Of a stretch of DNA of 36,827 bases, positions 23,669 to 31,749 are shown piece by piece (the first letter of the stretch is position 1; each line of letters opens with the position of its first letter). Position numbers and translations under genes: made by a program. The notes beneath the pieces were generated by a model. That model saw only the letters and a list, made by a program, of their open reading frames with translations. It made no database searches and was not told the origin of the DNA. The stretch is from Brevundimonas sp. EYE_349 (GTDB lineage: Bacteria; Pseudomonadota; Alphaproteobacteria; Caulobacterales; Caulobacteraceae): NCBI RefSeq assembly GCF_023147505.1, contig NZ_JAHXPB010000013.1, forward strand, positions 1 to 36,827. Direction: 5' to 3'.

Positions 23669-23745
23669 GGTGAAAAGTGCTAGTGAGCGAAGGGGTGAGC
23701 GGCAGGTTTGATCAGCTCACCTCTGGCTCACTAGCACTTTTCACC
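23669..23745. repeat. Long imperfect inverted repeat between rpsF and the carboxylase gene
   Basis: Outer arms of 20 bases are perfect complements: 23669-23688 (GGTGAAAAGTGCTAGTGAGC) and 23726-23745. After a short mismatched bubble (five and four bases), inner arms GGTGAGC (23694-23700) and GCTCACC (23715-23721) pair again around a 14-base loop. A transcript could fold into a hairpin of about 27 base pairs. It lies upstream of both divergent genes, so it is not a simple terminator for either. There is no open reading frame inside. No second copy was noticed elsewhere in this window. Confidence 0.9.
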
Positions 23746-23766
23746 AACCGCCCTTAAACCAGGCCC

Positions 23767-25359
23767 ATGCCGAAGCTGACGTCAGCGGTCGATCCGCAAA
23801 GCCAAAGATACAAGTCCCTGCACGCCCACAACAGCGCCCTGGTCGCCGAACTGCGTGACCATGTGGCCAAGGCCGCGCGCGGCGGGTCCGACAAGTCGCG
23901 CGAACGCCATGTGGCCCGCGGCAAGTTGTTGCCGCGCGACCGGGTCGAGCGGCTGCTGGACCCTGGCTCGCCGTTCCTGGAGGTCGGGCAGCTGGCCGCG
24001 CACGGCATGTACGACGGCGAGGCGCCGGCGGCGGGCGTCATCGCCGGGATCGGACGGGTCTCGGGCCGCGAGGTCATGATCGTCTGCAACGATCCGACGG
24101 TGAAGGGCGGCGCCTATTTCCCCATGACGGTGAAGAAGCATCTGCGCGCCCAGGAGATCGCCGAGCAGAACCGCCTGCCGTGCGTCTATCTGGTGGACTC
24201 TGGCGGGGCCAACCTGCCGCACCAGGCCGAGGTGTTTCCCGACCGCGACCATTTCGGCCGCATCTTCTTCAACCAGGCCCGGATGAGCGCCAAGGGCATC
24301 GCCCAGATCGCCTGCGTCATGGGCCTGTCCACCGCCGGCGGGGCCTATGTGCCGGCCATGTCGGACGAAACGATCATCGTCAGAAACCAGGGCGCCATCT
24401 TCCTGGCCGGACCGCCTCTGGTGAAGGCCGCGACCGGCGAGGTGATCTCGGCCGAGGAGCTGGGCGGGGCAGAGACCCACGGCCGTCGCTCGGGCGTGGT
24501 GGATCATGTGGCCGAGAACGACGAGCACGCGCTGGAGATCGTGCGGTCGATCGTCGCCAATCTGAACACCACCAAGACCGTCGAGATGGATGTGCGCGAA
24601 CCGCGCGCGCCGGCCTTTGACGCCGAGGAACTGTACGGCCTGATCCCCGACGACGTGCGCGCCCCCTATGATGTGCGCGAGGTCATCGCCCGGCTGGTTG
24701 ACGGGTCGGAGTTCGACGAGTTCAAGAGCCTGTACGGCTCGACCCTTGTGTGCGGTTTCGCCCGCATCTGGGGCTATCCGGTCGCCATCCTGGCCAATAA
24801 TGGCGTCATCTTCTCCGAGAGCGCCCAGAAGGGCGCGCACTTCATCGAACTGGCCTGCAAGCGCAAGATCCCGCTGCTGTTCCTGCAGAACATCTCGGGC
24901 TTCATGGTCGGCGGCAAATACGAGGCGGGCGGCATCGCCAAGGACGGCGCCAAACTGGTGACGGCCGTCGCCTCGGCCGAGACGCCCAAGTTCACCGTTC
25001 TGATCGGCGGCAGCTTCGGGGCAGGGAACTATGGCATGTGCGGCCGCGCCTATTCGCCGCGCTTCCTCTTCACCTGGCCCAACAGCCGGATCGGGGTGAT
25101 GGGCGGCGAGCAGGCCGCCAGCGTCCTGGCCACCGTCCACCGCGACGCCGAGACCTGGAGCGCGGACGACGCCGAAGCCTTCAAGGCCCCAATCCGCCAG
25201 AAATACGAGGACGAGGGCAATCCCTATTACGCCACCGCCCGCCTGTGGGACGACGGGGTCATCGACCCGGCCCAGACCCGCGACGTCCTGGGCCTGGCCA
25301 TCAGCGCCAGCCTGAACGCCCCGATCCCAGAGACGACCTTCGGCCTGTTCAGGATGTGA
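23767..25359 (+). CDS. liuB: 3-methylcrotonyl-CoA carboxylase, carboxyltransferase (beta) subunit (530 aa)
   Basis: This subunit transfers carboxyl from biotin to 3-methylcrotonyl-CoA in leucine breakdown. The block [18 protein letters not shown] (about residues 142-159) is the signature that separates methylcrotonyl- from propionyl-CoA carboxylases. Other crotonase-fold landmarks are '[14 protein letters not shown]', '[27 protein letters not shown]' and '[20 protein letters not shown]'. Full length for the family. ATG 23767 is preceded only by AGG at 23761-23763, too close for a good ribosome site. The enoyl-CoA hydratase and the biotin subunit downstream complete the pathway section. Confidence 0.93.
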   Translation: MPKLTSAVDPQSQRYKSLHAHNSALVAELRDHVAKAARGGSDKSRERHVARGKLLPRDRVERLLDPGSPFLEVGQLAAHGMYDGEAPAAGVIAGIGRVSGREVMIVCNDPTVKGGAYFPMTVKKHLRAQEIAEQNRLPCVYLVDSGGANLPHQAEVFPDRDHFGRIFFNQARMSAKGIAQIACVMGLSTAGGAYVPAMSDETIIVRNQGAIFLAGPPLVKAATGEVISAEELGGAETHGRRSGVVDHVAENDEHALEIVRSIVANLNTTKTVEMDVREPRAPAFDAEELYGLIPDDVRAPYDVREVIARLVDGSEFDEFKSLYGSTLVCGFARIWGYPVAILANNGVIFSESAQKGAHFIELACKRKIPLLFLQNISGFMVGGKYEAGGIAKDGAKLVTAVASAETPKFTVLIGGSFGAGNYGMCGRAYSPRFLFTWPNSRIGVMGGEQAASVLATVHRDAETWSADDAEAFKAPIRQKYEDEGNPYYATARLWDDGVIDPAQTRDVLGLAISASLNAPIPETTFGLFRM

Positions 25360-25420
25360 TCCTGGCTTGCGCCATTCACCAAACCTCCCCTCGCGCGTTG
25401 ATCCTTCGAAGGAGCCTCCC

Positions 25421-26320
25421 ATGACCGACAAGCCCACCGAAGCCGACCTGAACGCCCTGGACATCACCGACGCCGAGGCGGCCGAGATCAACAGCATCGC
25501 CCAGCCGCTGGTGCCGGACGCGGCCCCCGACGCCGACGACGATCTGGTGCAGATCGATTCGACCACCGACGGCGTCGTCTTCGTCACCATCAACCGGCCG
25601 GCCAAGAAGAACGCCTTCGACGCCGCGACCATCGCCGCCCTGCATGAGGCGTTCGAGACGCTGCACGGCGCCGACCGGGTGCGGGCCGTCTTCATTCGCG
25701 GGGCGGGCGGCACCTTCAGCGCGGGGGCCGACCTGAACTGGATGCGCGACGCCGCCGGCTGGTCCGAAAGCGACAACCGCGACGACGCCATGGGATTGGC
25801 CAGGATGCTGAAGGCGCTGCACGACATTCCGGCCCTGACGGTGGCCGTGGTCGAGGGCAACGCCATGGGCGGCGGGGCCGGTATTGTCGCCGCCTGCGAC
25901 ATGGCTGTGGCGGTCGAGGGCGCGCGCTTCGCCTTCTCCGAGGTCAAGCTGGGCCTGATCCCCGCGACCATCGCCCCCTATGTGATCGAGGCCGTCGGCG
26001 CGCGCCGCGCCCGCCAACTGTTCCTGACCGCCAACGCCTTCGACGCCGACTACGCCGCACACGCCGGCCTGATCGACCTGGTCCTGCCCGAAGGATCGGT
26101 CGACGAGTTCATCGCGATGCTCAGCGACAGCCTGACCAACAATGCGCCCGGCGCGATGGGAGAGGCCAAGCGCCTGGTCAACGACATCGCCCACCACAAG
26201 ATCGACTCGGGCCTGATGGACGAAACCGCCAAACGCATCGCCCGCGCCCGCGTGTCGGACGAAGGCCGCGAAGGCGTGCTGGCCTTCCTGGAAAAGCGCA
26301 AGGCCAGTTGGACGGTGTGA
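25421..26320 (+). CDS. liuC: Enoyl-CoA hydratase/isomerase family, probable methylglutaconyl-CoA hydratase (299 aa)
   Basis: This is a crotonase-fold enzyme that would hydrate 3-methylglutaconyl-CoA to HMG-CoA, the step after the carboxylase. The core starts near residue 45: 'VVFVTINRPAKKNAFD', the oxyanion-hole strand 'GTFSAGADLNWM', and 'GNAMGGGAGIVAACDMAVA' with 'FAFSEVKLGLIPATIAPYV'. The glutamate in SEVKLG is the usual catalytic acid. An acidic N-terminal extension of about 45 residues is not part of the fold. GAAGGAG lies ten bases before ATG 25421. The exact substrate is inferred from its place between the two carboxylase subunit genes. Confidence 0.85.
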   Translation: MTDKPTEADLNALDITDAEAAEINSIAQPLVPDAAPDADDDLVQIDSTTDGVVFVTINRPAKKNAFDAATIAALHEAFETLHGADRVRAVFIRGAGGTFSAGADLNWMRDAAGWSESDNRDDAMGLARMLKALHDIPALTVAVVEGNAMGGGAGIVAACDMAVAVEGARFAFSEVKLGLIPATIAPYVIEAVGARRARQLFLTANAFDADYAAHAGLIDLVLPEGSVDEFIAMLSDSLTNNAPGAMGEAKRLVNDIAHHKIDSGLMDETAKRIARARVSDEGREGVLAFLEKRKASWTV

Positions 26321-26359
26321 TCGGACGGCTAGGTTCCACCGACTGACGGGCTGTTCCGT

Positions 26360-26971
26360 TCAGGCGTAGTTGAAGCTGATCGAAATTCGGTCGGACCTGG
26401 CCTGATTGGTCGGGACTTCATGGCGCAGCCAGCTTTCCCACATCAAAACCGTGCCCGCCTTCGGATGCAGATAGACGAAGGGGCGTTCGGCCTCGGGCGC
26501 GTCGTCGGTGACGCCGGGGCGGGCCATCATGAAGGGCAGGCGGGGGTCTTCGATCTTCAGAGACGAGGCGCCGTCCGGGATGTCGATATAGACCGTGCCG
26601 GACAGGAAGGCGTGGGGGTGGATATGGCCGGTATGGCCGCCCCCGGGCTTCAGGATATTGACCCACAGATTGTCCAGGCGGGGCTTCCTGGCCAGATCGA
26701 AGTGCAGCGCCTTGGCGTAGGCGACGGCGTGGCGGTCGAGGTGGCGCTTCAGCTCGGCGAACTCGGGGAAGCGCTGGGGCAGGTCGTTCAGCGAGCCGTA
26801 GGAGGTGTAGCCGCGATAGGCGTTGTCGCGGCACCAGCGTCGGCCGGCCGCATCCTCTTCGGCCATCATGCGGACGACGTCGATCAGTTGCGCATTGAAG
26901 TCGGCCCAACCCCGACCCTCTGCGAGGGAGGCTTCATAGATATGGGTGACGAAGAGGGGGCGCAGGGACAT
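26360..26971 (-). CDS. 2OG-Fe(II) oxygenase-like protein, TIGR02466 family (203 aa)
   Basis: The double-stranded beta-helix core has HTGHIHPHAFLSGTVYI (about 113-129) supplying candidate metal histidines, WLRHEVP (181-187) with the distal histidine, and 'RSDRISISFNYA' at the end with the arginine that would bind 2-oxoglutarate. This matches the TIGR02466 group of putative 2OG-Fe(II) oxygenases, often of phage or marine origin, whose substrates are unknown. The gene faces against the leucine cluster, convergent with the hydratase (39-base gap) and divergent from the biotin carboxylase gene (87 bases). It interrupts an otherwise uniform catabolic unit. Confidence 0.8.
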   Translation of the reverse strand: MSLRPLFVTHIYEASLAEGRGWADFNAQLIDVVRMMAEEDAAGRRWCRDNAYRGYTSYGSLNDLPQRFPEFAELKRHLDRHAVAYAKALHFDLARKPRLDNLWVNILKPGGGHTGHIHPHAFLSGTVYIDIPDGASSLKIEDPRLPFMMARPGVTDDAPEAERPFVYLHPKAGTVLMWESWLRHEVPTNQARSDRISISFNYA

Positions 26972-27058
26972 GGAGGGGCCTTACCCCGTGCGGCGCCGCC
27001 TGAGAAGGGTCGTGCGCAGCCTCTCGCCTGATGCGCACGATCCGGCTAAGACCGCTTC

Positions 27059-29071
27059 ATGTTCAAGTCCGTCCTTGTCGCCAATCGCGGCGAAATCGCC
27101 TGTCGTGTCTTCCGCACCGCCAAGCGGATGGGGATTCGCACCATCGCCGTCTATTCCGAGGCGGACGCAAACGCCCTGCATGTGCGCGACGCCGACGAGG
27201 CGGTGCTGATCGGCCCGGCGGCGGCGCGCGAAAGTTATCTGGACGGCGCCAAGGTGCTGGCGGCGGCCAAGGCGACGGGGGCGGAGGCGATCCACCCCGG
27301 ATACGGCTTCCTGTCCGAAAACGCCGAATTCGCGGAAGCCGTCGCGGCGGCGGGCCTGATCTGGATCGGGCCGGACCCGTCCTCGATTCGCGCCATGGGC
27401 CTGAAGGACGCGGCCAAGGAACTGATGATCCAGGCCGGCGTGCCGGTGACGCCGGGCTATCAGGGTGCGGACCAGTCGGAGGCCACGCTGACGGCGGAAG
27501 CGGCGCGGATCGGCTATCCGGTGCTGATCAAGGCGGTCGCGGGCGGCGGCGGCAAGGGGATGAAGCGTGTCGATGATCCGGCCGACTTCGCCGCCGGTCT
27601 GGCCAGCGCCAAGCGCGAGGGAGCGGCGGCCTTCGGCGACGACCGGGTTCTGATCGAACGCTACATCACCCGCCCGCGCCACATCGAGGTCCAGGTGTTC
27701 GGGGACAAACACGGCAATGTCGTTCACCTGTACGAGCGCGACTGCTCCCTGCAACGCCGCCACCAGAAGGTGATCGAGGAGGCCCCCGCGGCGGGCATGA
27801 GCGAGGCCGTGCGCGCCGCCGTGACCGGGGCCGCCATCAAGGCGGCCAAGGCCGTGAACTATGTCGGGGCCGGAACCATCGAATTCATCGCCGACGCTTC
27901 CGACGGGCTGAAGGCGGACGGCGTCTGGTTCATGGAGATGAACACCCGACTGCAGGTCGAGCATCCGGTGACCGAGAGCGTGACCGGGGTCGATCTGGTC
28001 GAATGGCAGTTCCGCGTGGCGGCGGGCGATCCGATCCCGCTGAAACAGGATCAGATCAAGCTGAACGGCTGGGCGATGGAGGCGCGGCTGTATGCCGAGG
28101 ACCCAGCGAACGGCTTTTTGCCTAGCATCGGCAAGCTGGAGCATTTCGTCATGCCGGACGGCATCCGCGTCGACACCGGCGTGGAGCAGGGCGGCGAGGT
28201 CAGCCAGTTCTATGATCCGATGATCGCCAAGCTGATCGTGCATGAGGACACGCGCGAGGCGGCGGCGGCGCGTCTGGCCGAGGCGGCGGGCGAGGTCGAG
28301 GTCTGGCCGGTCAAGGCCAACGCCGGCTTCCTGAAGCGTTGTCTGGTGCATCCGCGCTTTGTCGCGGGCGACGTGGATACCGGCTTCATCGCGGCGGAAG
28401 ATACGGCTCTCGTCCCTGCAGCTTCCGATGAAGCTGTTGCGGCCGGCGCGGTGTTGGTGGCGGAAGAAACGACTTGGCGGTTCGTCAATCGTGACAACGC
28501 CGACGCTTGGGATACGCGCGTCAGCGACTTGTTCGGGTTCCGCCTCAACGCATGTCCGTCGTCTCTTCTGGTGATCGACGCGGATGGCGTCCGCCGCTCT
28601 GCCAAGATTTCGCCAGGTGCGGAGCAATGGTCTTATGCGGTCGATTTCGGTGATGGCGCTCTACGAGTGAAGCATGTGCCCGGTAACCGGCTGAAAGAAA
28701 TTCGATCTGGCATGGAAGCCGGTCCTGATCGTCGCCGCCTTGGCTTCCGGCTCGGTGAGGGGGAGGGGGATGCCGTCATCTTCGACAATGGCCTGTCGGT
28801 GAATGTTCGTCCCCATAAGGCCGCCTCGGCGACAGCGGGCGTCACCTCCGACGGCTCCCTCCGGGCCCCCATGCCGGGCAAGATCGTCGCCACGCCGGTC
28901 AAGGCGGGCGACGCCGTGAGCAAGGGCCAGCCGGTCGTGGTGCTGGAAGCCATGAAGATGGAACACGCCCTGACCGCTCCGTTCGACGGGGTGGTGGAAA
29001 GTCTGTCGGCCTCGGTCGGGGATCAGGTCGTCGACGGCTTCGAACTGGCGCGTATCAAGAGCGAGGCGTGA
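27059..29071 (+). CDS. liuD: 3-methylcrotonyl-CoA carboxylase, biotin-containing alpha subunit (670 aa)
   Basis: The subunit carboxylates its own biotin using ATP and bicarbonate. In order it has a biotin carboxylase domain (FKSVLVANRGEIACRV, 'HPGYGFLSENAEF', ATP-grasp loop KAVAGGGGKGM near 160-170, 'MEMNTRLQVEHPVTE'), a variable linker/BT domain (about 450-590), and a biotinyl domain with EAMKMEH, biotin on K633. Length fits the family. Codons in the middle (about 28400-28830) use A or T in the third position far more often than the rest, suggesting a recombined segment. The stop overlaps the next small gene by four bases (GTGA). Confidence 0.92.
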   Translation: MFKSVLVANRGEIACRVFRTAKRMGIRTIAVYSEADANALHVRDADEAVLIGPAAARESYLDGAKVLAAAKATGAEAIHPGYGFLSENAEFAEAVAAAGLIWIGPDPSSIRAMGLKDAAKELMIQAGVPVTPGYQGADQSEATLTAEAARIGYPVLIKAVAGGGGKGMKRVDDPADFAAGLASAKREGAAAFGDDRVLIERYITRPRHIEVQVFGDKHGNVVHLYERDCSLQRRHQKVIEEAPAAGMSEAVRAAVTGAAIKAAKAVNYVGAGTIEFIADASDGLKADGVWFMEMNTRLQVEHPVTESVTGVDLVEWQFRVAAGDPIPLKQDQIKLNGWAMEARLYAEDPANGFLPSIGKLEHFVMPDGIRVDTGVEQGGEVSQFYDPMIAKLIVHEDTREAAAARLAEAAGEVEVWPVKANAGFLKRCLVHPRFVAGDVDTGFIAAEDTALVPAASDEAVAAGAVLVAEETTWRFVNRDNADAWDTRVSDLFGFRLNACPSSLLVIDADGVRRSAKISPGAEQWSYAVDFGDGALRVKHVPGNRLKEIRSGMEAGPDRRRLGFRLGEGEGDAVIFDNGLSVNVRPHKAASATAGVTSDGSLRAPMPGKIVATPVKAGDAVSKGQPVVVLEAMKMEHALTAPFDGVVESLSASVGDQVVDGFELARIKSEA

Positions 29072-29463
29072 TCGTGGTTTCGGGGGCTCTGGCCGCGATG
29101 GCCATGACGGCCAGCCTGATGGGTGAACCGGGAATGCAGACGGTCCGCGTCGAGCCGGACGACCTTGCGGACCTGCAATGCATCGTGACGCTGATGGAAG
29201 GGATCGGTGAAGACGAGGCGGAGAAGGCGTCGCTCATGCCCGCCATGAATTACTTCATGGGCAAGATCGCCGGTCGCGGGCGCTTCGAACGGTGGGACAA
29301 GGTTGTAGTCGCCTATCGCGCGGGTCTGGACCAGACAGGTCGCGACAAGGTGGTCGAGGACCACGACGCGCGTTGTCTGATGGAAGGGCTGGCTCCGACC
29401 GCAGCCTCTACTCGGATTGTCCTGACTGACCTCGCGGCGGCCATCGCCGCCTCACCGGACTAA
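29068..29463 (+). CDS. Hypothetical protein, possibly exported (131 aa)
   Basis: The frame starts with GTG at 29068, sharing a GTGA overlap with the carboxylase subunit gene, which implies coupled translation. The first 18 residues are hydrophobic with no leading positive charge, so a signal peptide is possible but poor. The rest is helical and acidic, with two cysteines (DLQCIVTLM, DARCLMEG). I do not recognise a family. A link to leucine catabolism is suggested only by the overlap. Its end overlaps the convergent monooxygenase gene by four bases. Confidence 0.55.
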   Translation: MIVVSGALAAMAMTASLMGEPGMQTVRVEPDDLADLQCIVTLMEGIGEDEAEKASLMPAMNYFMGKIAGRGRFERWDKVVVAYRAGLDQTGRDKVVEDHDARCLMEGLAPTAASTRIVLTDLAAAIAASPD

Positions 29464-29750
29464 AGCCCCACGCCGCCCAGCGGCCGGGTGAAGATGGTGT
29501 CGCCGAAGGTGGCGACCATGGCCAGGGCGGGGCGAAGGGCGCCGTTTTCGCGCGTATCGGCCGACCATGCGTCGTGCGTGGCCTGGTTCATCCAGACCTC
29601 GGTGACCCATAGGGCGTCGGCGTCGGTCAGGTCCTGAGCCAGCACATAGCTGTGGCAGCCGGGTCTTCTGACGCTGGGGTCGAGCAGACACAGGCTCAGT
29701 TCGTCGCGACGGCCGGGATGGGCCGTAAGGCGGGTGATCAATCCGTACAT
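29460..29750 (-). CDS. Antibiotic biosynthesis monooxygenase (ABM) domain protein (96 aa)
   Basis: This is a small ferredoxin-like-fold protein of the ABM/quinol monooxygenase group. The pattern is YGLITRLTAHPGRRDEL at the start, 'PGCHSYVLAQDLTDADALWVTEVW' in the middle, and a strand with 'DTIFTRPL' at the end. Members act as cofactor-free oxygenases on quinols or polyketides, or as heme-degrading enzymes, usually as dimers. No partner gene indicates the substrate here. It stands alone on the minus strand, divergent from the DUF1489 gene by about 100 bases. Confidence 0.78.
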   Translation of the reverse strand: MYGLITRLTAHPGRRDELSLCLLDPSVRRPGCHSYVLAQDLTDADALWVTEVWMNQATHDAWSADTRENGALRPALAMVATFGDTIFTRPLGGVGL

Positions 29751-29854
29751 TCTGTCTCGCGCCGCGCCGGGGAGGAGAGGGGGCGCCGCGTCGTGCCTAC
29801 CGGACGGGGATTAAGAAACTGGCCAATGCCGCTCAGGATCACTAGGTGGGCGCC

Positions 29855-30253
29855 ATGTCGCTTCACATGATCAAGCTTTGCGTCGGGGTGTCCGACGTAG
29901 AATGGCTGGAGACGCGAGCCGCCAGCGGCCAGCCTCTGGTGGTTCACACCCGGATGACCCCCAAACGGGCGGGCGAGATCGAGGATGGCGGGTCGCTGTA
30001 CTGGGTCATAAAGGGCAGCATCGCCTGCCGTCAGCCCATTGTGGACATCACGACCCTGGGCGAGGGCAAGGATAGTCGTTGCGAGATCACGCTGGAGCCC
30101 CGGGTGATCCGCACCGCCCCGATGGCCCGCCGGCCGTTCCAGGGCTGGCGCTATTTCGAGCCCAAGGACGCCCCAGCCGACATCGATATGCTTGAGGCGG
30201 GCGAGGCGCCGGACGAACTGGTGCGGCAACTGCGCGAACTGGGCGCCTGGTAG
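29855..30253 (+). CDS. DUF1489 family protein (132 aa)
   Basis: This is a soluble cytoplasmic protein with the DUF1489 pattern: 'HMIKLCVGVSDVEWLE' at the start, 'HTRMTPKRAGEIEDGGSLYWVIKG' in the first half, and 'RPFQGWRYFEPKDAPADI' in the second. The family is nearly confined to alphaproteobacteria and has no known function, which supports the taxonomic reading of the window. ATG 29855 is chosen over the GTG at 29846 because AGGTGGG (29844-29850) then lies in ribosome-site position. Confidence 0.85.
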   Translation: MSLHMIKLCVGVSDVEWLETRAASGQPLVVHTRMTPKRAGEIEDGGSLYWVIKGSIACRQPIVDITTLGEGKDSRCEITLEPRVIRTAPMARRPFQGWRYFEPKDAPADIDMLEAGEAPDELVRQLRELGAW

Positions 30254-30316
30254 CCAAAGACCACGAACCGATTGGGTGTTGACCCTGGCGGGCGCGCATG
30301 GCCTGTGCCGCGTCCG

Positions 30317-31675
30317 ATGTTCAAGATCAGCGCCGCCACCCGTTCCACGCTCAAAGAACTGACCACACTGGCCTGGCCGGTGGTGCTGGCGCGTCTGGGC
30401 ATCATGACCATGGGGCTGACCGACGCCATCGTGGTCGGCCATTACGCCAGTCGCGAATTGGCGTTCCACTCCCTGGCCTGGGCGCCGTCTTCGGTGGTGC
30501 TGACCACGGCGGTCGGGCTGATGATGGGGGTGCAGGTCATGACCGCCCGTCTGCGGGGCGAGGGGCGTGGCGACGAGGTCGGCGCCGTCCTGCGCCGGGG
30601 CATGGTCTATGCGCTGCAGATCGGCGTCGTCTCGATGATCGGCTTGATGCTGCTGGGGCCGTTCGGTCTGATGCACATGGGGCTGGAGGATGGACTGGGC
30701 GAGGGCGCATCGCCCGTGCTGATGGTGTTCGCCCTGTCGATGCCGGCCTATCTCATTTCAGTGGCGGCCCAGTTCTTCCTTGAGGGCCTGCACAGGCCCA
30801 AGGCGGGCATGGTCGCCATGTGGGTCGCCAATGCGGTCAATCTTGCGCTGAACATCGTCTTGGTGCCGGACATGCTGGGTCTGGGCGTGGATGGAGCGAT
30901 CGCCTCGGCCTGGGCGACGTTCGGCGCGCGGACGGCGCTGGCGGTGTTTCTGGTCGTCTTCATCCTGCGCCTGCCGGAAGCGCGGGCCTGGGGGCTGTTC
31001 GCCAAGCCCAGGCGCGACCGTTCGGTCGAGGTGGAGCAAATCCGCGTCGGCATTGGCGCGGGATCGTCCAACTTCATCGAGGTCGGCGCCTTTGCCGCCA
31101 TGACCCTGTTCGCCGGACAGCTGGGCGCGGCCGAGACGGCCAGCTGGGCCGTGGTCATCAATGTGTCCGCCATCGTCTTCATGGTGCCGATGGGCCTGTC
31201 GTCGGCTACGGCGGTGCTGGTGGGCCGGGCCTATGGCGCAGGCGACCGGCCGGGCGTGATGCGCAGCGGCCTGTTGGGCATCGCCGTGGTGACGGTTCTG
31301 GCCTTCATCATCGCCGTGGGCCTGTGGCTGGCGGCGCGGCCGGTGGTCAGCGCCTATACGACCGACCCCGCGATCCTGGCCATCGCCGCCCCCGCCCTGG
31401 TGCTGGCCACCCTGTTCTTCGTCGCCGACGCCCAGCAGGTGGTCGCCGCCCAGGCCAACCGCGCGGCGGGCGACGTCGTCTGGCCCACGCTGATGCACCT
31501 GCTGTCCTATGGGATCATCATGATCCCGCTGGGCTGGTGGCTGGCGCACCGGACAGGCGTCGACGGCCTGGTCTGGTCCGTAATCGTCGCCAGCCTGATT
31601 TCCGGCGTGCTGCTGACCGGTCGGTTCCTGCGGGTGGCGCGGCGGGCGCCGATGGTGAAGGCGACGGTTTCCTGA
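30317..31675 (+). CDS. MATE family efflux transporter (452 aa)
   Basis: This is an inner-membrane multidrug/toxin exporter with about twelve hydrophobic segments in two pseudo-symmetric halves. Landmarks are 'LAWPVVLARLGIMTMGLTDAIVVGHY' in TM1 and 'NAVNLALNIVLVPDMLGLGVDGAIASAWAT' around 175-205. 'GLSSATAVLVGRAYGAGD' begins the second half, and 'LGWWLAHRTGVDGLVWS' lies near the end. MATE proteins exchange drug for H+ or Na+. The exported compound is unknown and no regulator is adjacent. ATG 30317 is preferred over the frame from 30272, which adds a proline-rich leader. It is 63 bases after DUF1489 on the same strand. Confidence 0.88.
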   Translation: MFKISAATRSTLKELTTLAWPVVLARLGIMTMGLTDAIVVGHYASRELAFHSLAWAPSSVVLTTAVGLMMGVQVMTARLRGEGRGDEVGAVLRRGMVYALQIGVVSMIGLMLLGPFGLMHMGLEDGLGEGASPVLMVFALSMPAYLISVAAQFFLEGLHRPKAGMVAMWVANAVNLALNIVLVPDMLGLGVDGAIASAWATFGARTALAVFLVVFILRLPEARAWGLFAKPRRDRSVEVEQIRVGIGAGSSNFIEVGAFAAMTLFAGQLGAAETASWAVVINVSAIVFMVPMGLSSATAVLVGRAYGAGDRPGVMRSGLLGIAVVTVLAFIIAVGLWLAARPVVSAYTTDPAILAIAAPALVLATLFFVADAQQVVAAQANRAAGDVVWPTLMHLLSYGIIMIPLGWWLAHRTGVDGLVWSVIVASLISGVLLTGRFLRVARRAPMVKATVS

Positions 31676-31749
31676 GCGAGCCACGTCAAAGGTGACGTTT
31701 CGGTTTCGTCGCTCTATATCCGACGGCTTCCCGGAACGACTGGACGACC

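Noticed and set aside
23782..25971. A 729-residue minus-strand frame opposite liuB and liuC
   Set aside because: It is antisense to conserved enzymes and has no ribosome site or family.
26981..28627. A 548-residue minus-strand frame opposite liuD
   Set aside because: It is a shadow of the biotin carboxylase gene. The coding strand matches the family throughout.
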